A stretch of DNA of 31,664 nt from NCBI GenBank assembly GCA_025603075.1, contig MU626476.1:1-31664 (forward strand). The letters are read 5' to 3'. The notes under the pieces were generated by a model. It saw nothing but the letters and a program-made list of their open reading frames with translations. It did no database searches and was not told the origin of the DNA. Positions 21,287 through 29,813 of this stretch are shown piece by piece. Position numbers and translations under genes: made by a program. This DNA is from Neoconidiobolus thromboides FSU 785 (lineage: Eukaryota > Entomophthoromycota > Entomophthoromycetes > Entomophthorales > Neoconidiobolaceae). How positions within the stretch are numbered: position 1 is the stretch's first letter; every line of letters starts with the position of its first letter.

Positions 21287-22741
21287 TTAAGTCAAAAAAC
21301 TGAACGGTGTTATCACTATAGAGGTTAAATCAAAGTGAAACAGGGGCCTATTAACCCTGCCATAAATCAGTGAAAGTAATGGAATACCTACTGATAGTCC
21401 TAGCCAGAATAGAGCGTTTCCAAGCCAAGGTCTAGCCATAACAATTTTTGAACTCATAAGGTAAATGATAGGTAATTGGGCCATTTGAAAAAGAAAGAAA
21501 ACGATAGTGAGCTGAGAAAAAGTAGTTGCCATAGCGATCTCATGCAATACAGCTGATATTAAAAAGGTCAAAAACACGCTCATTTTTTTTGAAACCCCAG
21601 CTTTAACAAAAGGAACATAAACGTGGTATTTAAGAAAACGGTGGACTGGTTTGTTCCATTTATTGGAGTATTCTAAGAAACTAGTGCTATTCCACCAATC
21701 ATCATAAAAATTACGATCCGCATAACGCGTGATTTCAGCAAACCCATTGCATACACACTCAAATACAATGTAAAATACCAATATATGTATTATAATGAAT
21801 GGGATCGTTAATCGAATCCATAATTCAAATAAAGAATCTTGGTTTGCTGAGTCATACAAGGGAATTAAATAATGCTCTACGCTTATGTAGACTAAACCTA
21901 CGGTACCAAAAGAGGCTAATATCTTTTCAGCTACATACCAATATCTGATCCTAATAAAAATGGTTAATTTTTGTATTTTAATTTAAAAATCATGATCTTA
22001 CTTTTCAATTCTGGGGTATTCAAGCTGATAAATGAAACAAGGAATCAAATAATAATCAACTAAATTAGAGATTGTAATATTTTGTGGATACGTTGAATTT
22101 CCAGAGTTGAACGATAGCTTTTCTTGAAAATTTTTCATCACTTCTAAATCCATTTTACCATCATCACTCTTTTTCTTAATTTTCATATATTCTTGATACG
22201 ATTTATAAAGATCCCTATTAACTTCATTATAGCTATGCATTTTCATAAGCATCACCATGCTATGTAAGATGAATACTGCTTTTTGTACAAAGTACCATTC
22301 TCTATTAAATCATATTAAATTTTCATTTGGAGATTTAAAAATTTAGAAATACCTAGTAAAACACCAAATCGCACACCCCAAAACAAAGGCTACTTCACTT
22401 ACTATCTGTATCCCTAAAGCCCATTTCCTATTCTTAAAACAATTCCTTGAGACCAAAAACTGTAATAAAAAACAACTTGTTGAGCATAATAACATGATTC
22501 CGTCTGACAAAATTAAATTGATCATATCTTCCGATAACATATTTAATGTCACCATTCCAATTGCTGTTCCAGTATCCTTCCAATATAAAATAGATGTTTG
22601 TAATAAATAATAAGCCATGATGATCCAAAACAAAGTAAAGAAACCACGTAAGGGGCTTTTCAGATCAAACATTGATTCTCGTTCTAAATAGGAGCTTATA
22701 AATCGCTGCTCTTCTTTTACCACTTCCTTTAGTTTCTCCAT
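21287..22741 (-). CDS. ARE2: Sterol O-acyltransferase (ARE1/ARE2-type MBOAT)
   Basis: Three exons (22741-22353, 22301-22002, 21950-21287) with two 51-nt introns give 450 residues. The enzyme esterifies sterols with fatty acyl-CoA in the endoplasmic reticulum for storage in lipid droplets. Sequence landmarks are RESMFDLKSPLRGFFTLFWI (21-40), the MLMKMHSYNEVNRDL block in exon 2, YQLEYPRIEKIRYWYVAEK across the second junction, and ECVCNGFAEITRYADR. FYDDWWN follows at 311-317 (family FYxDWWN), and the catalytic His-Glu lies in ISAVLHEIAM (His 356). Eight or more hydrophobic segments are visible. CNGFAE, WNKPVHRFL and VFFLFQMAQLPI are closest to fungal ARE proteins rather than DGAT1, although LGNALFW is shared by both groups. 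The pre-membrane N-terminus is only ~30 residues, much shorter than in yeast Are1/Are2 (~610 residues). Confidence 0.9.
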
Positions 22742-23582
22742 AGTTTTTAATGAAATCAGGAATTTAAAAAACTAAAAGATTGGAATCTTTAGGTTTGTTA
22801 ATTTATAAGGGGCCAATAAACTTATAGGGGTTTGTAATCTAACTAAGAACTTTGGCATATTGAAAAAAGATTAAGTTTGATTGGCTTATTTTTTGGATTT
22901 GGATTTTTGTGTTACTTGTTAGAAACTTAATTTAAGGTTAATTGTAAAGTGTTCCGAGTATAATATATTCAATATAACAGTAATATGTTCTTGGGGCTTC
23001 TTTAAATTAATTGTGTTTGTACACTGGGTTTATCATTGTCTTTTTTATTTAATTCTTTTTTTTAGTTGTTTATTATTACTTAAACTAACCCAGCAGCTAA
23101 GCATCCAAGCATTTTTTCATTAACATTAATGCAAGGGATAACAATCTCATTTTTATGTCAAACAGATCTGAAAATTTAAACAGTAATGAAATTATTGATG
23201 ATTATGTACTCCATTATGAATTTATAGATTGAATTAAAAATTAAAAATTAGTTTGGTCTACTTTATAGTAAATACTCTTATGAAAATGGAACAGTAATTA
23301 ATCAAGTATTAAATAGTGTTTTTATTGAGTCAAATTTTAAAAGAAACTAAAATAAATACATCAAATAAATCCAATAAGAAATTAAATTAAGATGAAAGAA
23401 GCAATTAAAGTATGAAAACTTAGTAGTTATATAGGGCTATTTTTTTTGGTTTCATAACTTTTTCCATTTTTTAAGCACTATTGAGCGGAAAAATTGTTAG
23501 TAAAATTATTAAGCAAAAAAATACATCCCCATATGGTAGTTTTTTTTGCTCTTTTTATAGTAAGAGGAAATTTCTTTCTCAT
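22742..23582. other. Spacer upstream of the sterol acyltransferase gene
   Basis: This is the promoter side of the acyltransferase gene. MITE copy 9 lies at its far end (23433-23530). A weak open stretch at 23157-23240 (+) begins MSNRSENLNSNEIIDDYVLH but soon stops and was not called. Confidence 0.4.
23433..23530 (+). mobile_element. MITE copy 9 (98 bp, TSD ATAT)
   Basis: AGGGCTATTTTTTTTGGTTT begins it and AAAAAAATACATCCCC ends it. ATAT flanks both sides if the element starts at A23433. The core is TTTTTTAAGCACTATTGAGC. Confidence 0.8.
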
Positions 23583-23877
23583 CTATAAATTTTTGACAGG
23601 CTGCTTTAATATGGGAATATAATATAATCGTTTTCCAGAGGATGATATGCTAAGTTCATAACGAAGCATAGTATCAGTTAAATGTAAAAGTGTGTAACCA
23701 TCAATATCATATTCTTTAAATGTTTAGTATATTGAATATATTAATACACAATCTTAATTTATTATTGAATAAATACAAGATTTTATTATAGTTTACTTCA
23801 AATTATAATAATATTTGTTTTATCCAGCCAAGAACTTCCCCTTTAGTATTCTATCTACTAACATTTGAGTTTGACAT
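23583..23877 (-). pseudogene. SAM-domain gene fragment (pseudogene)
   Basis: Read on the minus strand, 23877 begins MSNSNVSR, then a TAG where a Trp is expected, then NTKGEVLGWIKQILL. This matches the first helix of a SAM domain (W-x-x-x-x-V-x-x-W-L). At 23720-23583 the frame FKEYDIDGYTLLHLTDTMLR continues with YELSISSSGKRLYYI, the second half of the same domain (E-x-DG-x-x-LL-x-L-T). A +1 shift after that reads HIKAACQKFIDEK, a better match to the closing helix, suggesting a one-base indel. The DNA between the two halves (23721-23800) is either a decayed intron or damaged coding sequence. No further exon of the parent protein was found. SAM domains mediate protein-protein interaction. Confidence 0.6.
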
Positions 23878-23959
23878 TTTGAAATATCTAATCTTGAATT
23901 TTATAGTACCACCACTATATTTATATATTCCTAAGATTCAATGTTATACTGAAAGATAT

Positions 23960-24046
23960 GGGGGTGTTTTTTGATCTCATCACGTTTTCCATTTAAGTAT
24001 TATTTGATTAGGAAAGTTATTAAAATCCTTAAAAAAATACATCCCT
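23960..24046 (+). mobile_element. MITE copy 10 (87 bp, TSD ATAT)
   Basis: GGGGGTGTTTTTTGATCTC begins it and AAAAAAATACATCCCT ends it, flanked by ATAT. It is shortened internally by about 11 bp, with the central AGCGCT damaged (TTTAAGTATTATTTGATTAG). Confidence 0.8.
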
Positions 24047-24499
24047 ATATATGGCGTTGTTTGAATTAGTTTTATTATTTTCTAATTTTTAAAAAAAATT
24101 GTACTAAAAACTTTGCTTAAAATTTTTTATTAGAACAAAAGTATCTGGACATAGTTCTAAATCATTCTATTATAGTTTATACTGTAAGTTAGTTGAATTT
24201 CTATTAGATCTCAAATACATGTTCTTATAAGACTTTATTGAGAAATGTTTATTATTGACCGCTTTAGAACCAATATTGCAGATTTGTTATCAAATAAATG
24301 AACTATTTTAATGTTGTAATTACATTATTAATATATTGCCAAGTTAATAAATAGCTGCATGGGAGGGAGTGGTTAGCCCCGAAACTATAATTAACTATCC
24401 CTATGTAGCACAAGTAATATAATAATAGTATTTACATGTTATTACAATTACTTGTTCTTTAACTATTTATTAACTTAGCTATTAATAACTTAAGTAATA
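24047..24499. other. AT-rich spacer before the transposase relic
   Basis: No gene is visible. A short imperfect inverted repeat (GCTGCATGGGA near 24353, TCCCTATGTAGC near 24400) may be a small hairpin. It could also be an eroded terminus of the transposon whose pseudogene starts at 24500, but nothing shows this directly. Confidence 0.3.
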
Positions 24500-24820
24500 T
24501 TAACATTTAAAATTCTCTATTATTTTGGTAAGATAAGCTGAGATTGATCTTTTAATTTTTCTATTTTCTATAGACTCTATAACTTCAATTGGAACTATAT
24601 CGCTTTTTTTTAATGTATCAGATACTGGACAAGAATACAGTTTATTATTATATTTAATAAAATATAGATACTTCTTAATGTTTTGCATCTCTATTATTCT
24701 TTTTGTATTTTTATTTCTTTCATACTTTTCGAAAGTTATATCTGTTTTCCAATTATTAACAGTCGAGTTATTAATTTTATTATCTTCACAAATAAAAATC
24801 TCAAATCTTGAAATTAATTG

Positions 24821-24917
24821 AGGATGTACTTTTTTGTTTAAGAATTTTGCCAACAATCTTTCCACTCAAATAGCGCTTAAAAAATGGAAAAATAATGAAA
24901 CCAAAAAAAACATCCCC
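24821..24917 (-). mobile_element. MITE copy 11 (97 bp, TSD ATTG) inside the transposase relic
   Basis: AGGATGTACTTTTTTGTTTA begins it and AAAAAAAACATCCCC ends it. The flanks are ATTG on both sides (24817-24820 and 24918-24921), a duplication clearly different from ATAT. Removing the element plus one ATTG joins MEDINQ directly to LISRFEIF in frame, so the insertion site in the relic is exact. Confidence 0.92.
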
Positions 24918-25922
24918 ATTGATTGATATCTTCCATTTTTCTTAATGCTTCAAAAGTACTTTTCCGTTTTGAAAGATTTCCAAAATGTCCATCAACTATA
25001 CTTTTTCCATGATGCTCAGCAAAAAAATTAAGATCAATATTTAAACTACTATTTACTTTATGAATTTCTTTAGATATATAATGTATGACCTCTTGGGATC
25101 TAAAATAATTTCCTGTATCTGCCCATATATTAATTTTTGTAAACTTTTTAAGTAAAAGCTCTGTAGAGATTAAATCGATTAAACAATCTCCTTCATATGC
25201 TGAATCATGGTTTAATATTTCAGATAAATAATCAAAGTAAACTTTGCCTATTGTTTTATCGTCTCTTAAATATAAAACACCAAAGCCTAATACTGATATA
25301 GCTTGTTTATTATAATGGTTTAAATTTGTTGAATTCGATATTGTTTCTATTTCCGTATTTTGTTTAAAATCTAAAATTATTATACTTTTATTGTTTAATT
25401 TTTTGATGGTCTCATCAAATGTGTTTTTTTGAGTATCAACACAGAATTTATGTAATTTGTACAATTCTTCTTCTTTATTGAAAATTTCTTCTATCTTTAC
25501 TTTGTTTTTTATTGCTGTATTTATTTCATTTTTAGATAACTTTTTTCTAATTGTACACTGAGCATATATATTACGTAAATCTGGTTTTCTTGCTGCATTT
25601 TTAAATTACTTGGTATGTATTTAAAAAATGTTGACCTAGCTACTACTTTATCTTTTGTGGGATCTGGTACTCAGTGATTGGAGCCAAAAACAGCTATTGC
25701 TTGGTTGACTACACTATAAGTCTAAAGATCTCAGTTTATGTGAGTAAGATAGACTTAGATCATGAAGAATAGCACGTAATAGGCTACAAACTATGTAAGT
25801 CAAATAGAATAGACAATACTATGTAAAATCTATGTAAAATACTATTAAAAAAACTTAGTAGCTTTATTAAATGTTCAAGATATCAGGGATTAATTCAGTT
25901 AAAAAGCCTCGAACTACTATAC

Positions 25923-26021
25923 GAGGATGTATTTTTATATTTAAGAATTTTACTAGTAATTTTTCCACTCAAATAGCGCTTAAAAAATGGAAAAGTAATG
26001 AAATCAAAATAAAACATTCCC
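25923..26021 (-). mobile_element. MITE copy 12 (99 bp, TSD ATAC) inside the transposase relic
   Basis: GAGGATGTATTTTTATATTT begins it and AAAATAAAACATTCCC ends it. The flanks are ATAC on both sides (25919-25922 and 26022-26025), a second non-ATAT duplication. The core AATAGCGCTTAAAAAATGG is intact. Confidence 0.9.
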
Positions 26022-26526
26022 ATACTCTGAAAACCCTTTTATACTCTGAAAAGTATAAATATCAAAATGAGAAGATGATATTCTTTGGGATGGAGCTAGA
26101 AATTCTCATAGTAAATCAAACCAAGAACGTGGGATTGATTTCCTCTGAACTCGAGAACACAATAGCTTAGGCGATTATTATGGTATAATTAACCATGGGA
26201 CTGACAAAGCGATATTTTACATAATTGAATCATTTAGTAAATATTGTACAATAGTTTCAATTTGCTCACCTTTAATTTTTTTTTGTGTTTTTAATAATAG
26301 GTTGTAATGTTGATATTTTATTACTGTTATTACTTATTTGAATAATCATATTGATTTCTGTTTATATTAAACCCAAAACTTTTACATTCATCAAAAGAAT
26401 ATACTGAAGCTATAGTTGATAATAACACTACTTATTGGTTTTTATTTCCTGTTTCCCTTAAAGCACTAATTTTATACATTACTTGATTAAGTTTATTATT
26501 ATCGATAGTAAACTTTGATAATATAT

Positions 26527-26625
26527 GGGGATGTATTTTTGTATTTAAGAATTTTACTAACAATTTTTCCGTTCAGATAATACTTAAAAGATGGAAAAAG
26601 TAATGAAGCCAAAAAAGACATCCTC
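26527..26625 (-). mobile_element. MITE copy 13 (99 bp, TSD ATAT) inside the transposase relic
   Basis: GGGGATGTATTTTTGTATTT begins it and AAAAAAGACATCCTC ends it, with ATAT on both sides. Removing the element and one ATAT restores an open frame reading KQRKD-ILSKFTIDNNKLNQV on the minus strand. Confidence 0.92.
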
Positions 26626-26795
26626 ATATCTTTTCTTTGTTTCGTTTTATTATAAAATTCCACAAACCCTGGGTTGTTATAAGTAGCTCTTAAAATTGAT
26701 GTAAATAAATTACAATGTTTATATTGTATACTCCTCCCTATTGTATTGAAATTTTCAAAAATCCCATTTCGAAGTTTAGTTATGAAAGTTTGCAT

Positions 26796-27832
26796 TTTAT
26801 TTTTATTTCAACAAAAAATAAAGCCAAATAACTGTATTTATATATTTATATAGTTATATATTATATATTTGCTAAACACTTAACAGAAATAACATAAAAT
26901 ATGTAGTTAGAAAAATTAACTATTTAAGGAAACAATCAAAATAAGTTTTAAAGAAATTTAATTTTAGGCTTTTTAGATTTAACCGTCACATCAAAGACAC
27001 AAATTTAAAAATTAAAAAATTGGATTAATTTCTAAGTAAATTCTGAAACTAATTTGGACAACCCTATTTGTTATCTTTTATATAAAAAAATTAAAACGCA
27101 GCTTTGGTTCAATCTAAATATTCAAACTTAACTTCAAATGATAATAAGTTACAGGAAATTTATTTATTTTTAGTACTATCCATTAGTAAACGCAATAATT
27201 TCAATTGCTTCAAAAATTTGTATAAAATTCATCTCTAAGCATATTGATGCCTAACCATGTGAACATGTACCCATTTATACCATTCTCTAATGACTAAGGT
27301 ACTTAATTACATGTGTAGTATTACTTTGCCTTTAAATGAGCTTAAAAAACTGACCATGATCTAACTCAAGGTTTACTAACAGTGGTTTATACAGTCATAA
27401 ACTTCATCTATCATTCATTTATTACACTGCATTTATCATTTTAGAAATTATTATTTATTATATAAAGTTTAAATGTTTAGCTAAATTTTGACATTTATAT
27501 ACATTTGATTATTGATAATAATAATTAGCAAATATCACCAAAAAATAGTTTTGAAATAAATATAAAACACACCAAACATATTATAATAAGGCATAATTTA
27601 TAAGTGAAATTAAGTTTTGTTTTATTAATATAGAAGTATCAGCAATGCTGTTTGATTCAAAATAAACCAAATATAGTTTGCTTTTATATAATTTAGACTT
27701 ACAAAATACTTTAAAGAAAATGAATATATAATAATAGTAGTTAAAACGGACCCCAAGAAATCGACTGTTATCAAGTTGATAAAAATCCATTTTGTGGCTC
27801 AGATGAATTTATTTAAAAGGGCCGACAAACTA
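26796..27832. other. 1.0-kb AT-rich intergenic region
   Basis: I see no gene here. A Tyr/Phe-rich open frame at 27581-27790 (-) is AT-driven and was not accepted. The right part is presumably the 3' flank of the eight-cysteine gene. Confidence 0.4.
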
Positions 27833-28414
27833 TCATAGTAAAGAAACAAAGGCATATGAAAAAGCAAATGAACTAATTGTCATCCATAACGACCTGCTAA
27901 CAGCTAAATCTGAATGACTATTAGGCTGGTTTTTATAAGCTCCAGGTGAGGGCATAGATTGATAGACGGACACCATATTATAGTAAGGATTAGGATCTGT
28001 AGCGGTTACAAACTCTTTTACATTATAATAAACAGCCTTTGTCGGAGAACTATTAGGGTCTACTACTTGAGTAGGACCCCCTTGTACTAATTTATTACCA
28101 CTTTTTTTACTATCATGAAAACTACTGCTTCCTTTTTTGATATAATTCGAACAAGTGGATTGAAATTTGTAAACTAAATTGCTTTTTTGCTCCATTGCTT
28201 CTTCATCTCGCTTACATGGTTCATAGCATGAAATCTTTTTAGACATCAAGTCACAGCTACACTTTTGATCATTCGAGCACTGCTCTATTTGTGAATTAAG
28301 ATTAGATAAGCAAATAGTTAAGGTCTGCTCATTATCACCACATAAAGCTAGTACATTGAAATTGAATAGGAGGAATAAGAGGTAAGGAAACATGATTAAG
28401 CAAAAATAAAACAA
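27833..28414 (-). CDS. Secreted eight-cysteine GPI-type protein (CFEM-like)
   Basis: This 193-residue intronless protein has a signal peptide (1-~23, LLFLLFNFNVLA). Eight cysteines follow at 25, 35, 46, 52, 54, 63, 67 and 88: C-x9-C-x10-C-x5-C-x-C-x8-C-x3-C-x20-C. The stretch C-SNDQK-C-S-C contains an Asp exactly where CFEM domains carry the haem-coordinating or structural Asp before C-x-C. The first pair is wider than the usual C-x2/3-C, so the CFEM call remains tentative. A Ser/Pro/Asn-rich spacer (~90-170) follows, then a hydrophobic tail (FAFSYAFVSLL) typical of a GPI-attachment signal. The last five cysteines have almost the same spacing as in the protein encoded at 405-1043, which suggests distant paralogues. 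Likely located at the cell surface. Confidence 0.82.
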   Translation of the reverse strand: MFYFCLIMFPYLLFLLFNFNVLALCGDNEQTLTICLSNLNSQIEQCSNDQKCSCDLMSKKISCYEPCKRDEEAMEQKSNLVYKFQSTCSNYIKKGSSSFHDSKKSGNKLVQGGPTQVVDPNSSPTKAVYYNVKEFVTATDPNPYYNMVSVYQSMPSPGAYKNQPNSHSDLAVSRSLWMTISSFAFSYAFVSLL

Positions 28415-28821
28415 ATAAAACTAAATAATTAAGAATGAATTAAAAAGTACTTACTATTTTAATACAAAGTATTTATATACCTTCTTTTTGAACTATTTTG
28501 TCTAATAATTTGAATGATTTTATAACCATGATTTTTCACTCATGGTAATTAACTGTTATTGTAATATTTTCAGAGAAACGGTTAATTTTTCGAAATTTAT
28601 AAAAATTTATAAGGTTAACTTTTGATACGTTAGTCTAAATTTTTATCAAAAAAAACATGGCTGTCAACAGAAGTGATAAGCTATTGCTAATAAAAAATTT
28701 ATTTTATTTATATGCAATTGTTCAATATTGACAATTTAATCACTAAAAGCCAAGAATTCTTTAGAATCTAAAAGACACGTTTTTATCTTTTAATATCGTC
28801 TATTTAGAAATTTTAACATAT

Positions 28822-28920
28822 GGAGATGTATTTTTATGTTCAAGAATTTTACCAACAAATTTTCCGCTTAAATAGTGCTTAAAAAATGGAAAAAATAATG
28901 AAGTCGAAAAAAACACTCCC
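28822..28920 (-). mobile_element. MITE copy 14 (99 bp, TSD ATAT)
   Basis: GGAGATGTATTTTTATGTTC begins it and AAAAAAACACTCCC ends it, with ATAT on both sides. The core reads AAATAGTGCTTAAAAAATGG. Confidence 0.85.
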
Positions 28921-29770
28921 ATATACCATTTTTAAAAAGAACTTATAGCTCGGTTTTTTGGTTTATATTGTTCAGAAAAGAAAAATGCTTTTAAGCCATT
29001 ATGTATTTGATGCCATAAATCTAATTTCCACCATTAGGTTGAGAAATGAGGAAATATATTATGATTTGGAAGTTTAAAAACTTGGTGGTATTAAAAAATA
29101 ATTGTCCTTGATTTGGTCTAAATTTGCAAAACTTGTATGTGGATCTCTTTTTCATTTCAACAATTGGCCATTTTCTAAGTAACATAAAGTTGATAAACAA
29201 TTAAATGTCTAGCAAAAAAGCACTCTCATGAATTAAACATTGAAACAAGTATCTTCATTATATATGCTTAATTTAAAACTTTTAGAAGAAACAATATCTG
29301 GAAAACACTCTAACTTTTGGTCTAAGCTAACCCGAATATTAAATTATAAGCATTTGGCTGATATTATACCTTAAGCTGATTTTTGATAATAGATTTTTAT
29401 AAACAAACCACTTCTCATTAATTTTTTTACAGGTACAAAAATATATAAAAGAATATAGATAGCCCGCCAATTACGAAGACCATGAATAGGCCAGCAATAA
29501 TCACAAAATAAAAAACAGGTAAAGAATATGAATCTTCGGGTTAATATAAATAAAGAAAACATAATATTAGAGCCCTTTCCATCTAACTGCGGAAAATTAT
29601 TCAAAAAATATGTGAAAAAGCTTCGGTGGATATAGGCTAAAATTTTAACCATAATATAAATAAAAATTTTATCATACGTTGGTATGTGCCACTTAATCAT
29701 AATAGGCCGATAAGTTTAACTTGGCAAAAAATAGACTAATGTATGTCTATGACATACAAGTCGAGAGTCT

Positions 29771-29777
29771 ATATAAA
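29771..29777 (+). promoter_or_regulatory. TATA-box candidate for the monooxygenase gene
   Basis: TATATAA lies 37 bp upstream of the ATG at 29814 and is followed by AGCCC. Its position argues that the in-frame codons before 29814 are untranslated, and so decides the start. Confidence 0.4.
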
Positions 29778-29813
29778 GCCCTAAAGATCGAATCATTACT
29801 CTTATCAAGTAAA

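Larger units (their letters stand above)
24500..26795 (-). pseudogene. Transposase-like gene relic interrupted by three MITEs
   Basis: Reading leftwards from 26795, coding-like segments follow in order. First MQTFITKLRNGIFENF to NKTKQRKD; then, across MITE copy 13, ILSKFTIDNNKLNQVMYKI and SALRETGNKNQ, stop. Next come VVLLSTIASVYSFDECKSF, a frameshift, STLQPIIKNTKKKL and EQIETIVQYLLNDSIM, then a poorly readable part with MITE copy 12. Then AIAVFGSNH, stop, VPDPTKDKVVARSTFFKYIP, a frameshift, and NAARKPDLRNIYAQCTIRKK. From here a long open part runs to MITE copy 11. It contains ISVLGFGVLYLRDD, NIWADTGNYFRSQEV, and LNFFAEHHGKSIVDGHFGNL. After the MITE, LISRFEIFICED to ENFKC ends at 24500. The D-x-G plus FFxxxHGKSxxDGHFG pattern recalls RNase-H-fold transposase-related proteins, but I cannot name the superfamily. 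At least two stops, two frameshifts and three insertions make it nonfunctional. Confidence 0.6.
28415..29813. other. Intergenic region with a MITE and an unassigned hydrophobic ORF
   Basis: This stretch holds the promoter of the eight-cysteine gene, MITE copy 14 (28822-28920), and an open frame of 109 codons at 29371-29700 (-). That frame is rich in Phe/Ile/Tyr and has two hydrophobic stretches but no recognisable family. Just downstream of it on the same strand, short open pieces such as LDQIKDNYFLIPPSF are broken by stops. This could be a decayed membrane-protein gene or chance. Confidence 0.3.

Noticed and set aside
23157-23350. Short plus-strand stretch with MSNRSENLNSNEIIDDYVLH and later YSKYSYENGTVINQ, vaguely like a kinase N-lobe
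   Set aside because: Several stops, no glycine loop or catalytic lysine, and no continuation. The similarity is too weak.
24353-24413. Imperfect inverted repeat GCTGCATGGGA / TCCCTATGTAGC as a possible transposon terminus
   Set aside because: It is short and imperfect, both arms are on the same side of the relic, and no partner was found beyond 26795.
25871-26170. Plus-strand ORF of 99 codons beginning MFKISGINSVKK
   Set aside because: Most of it is the MITE at 25923-26021 read through. The flanking parts are the antisense of the transposase relic, so it is not a gene.
26085-26290. Plus-strand reading RNSHSKSNQERGIDF and GDYYGIINHGTDKAIF looks protein-like
   Set aside because: It overlaps the minus-strand relic in its least readable part and contains a stop. 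I could not match it to a family, so strand assignment here stays uncertain and no feature was called.
27581-27790. Minus-strand ORF of 69 codons rich in Tyr/Phe/Ile
   Set aside because: Its composition is what AT-rich non-coding DNA gives. There are no motifs and no neighbouring exons.
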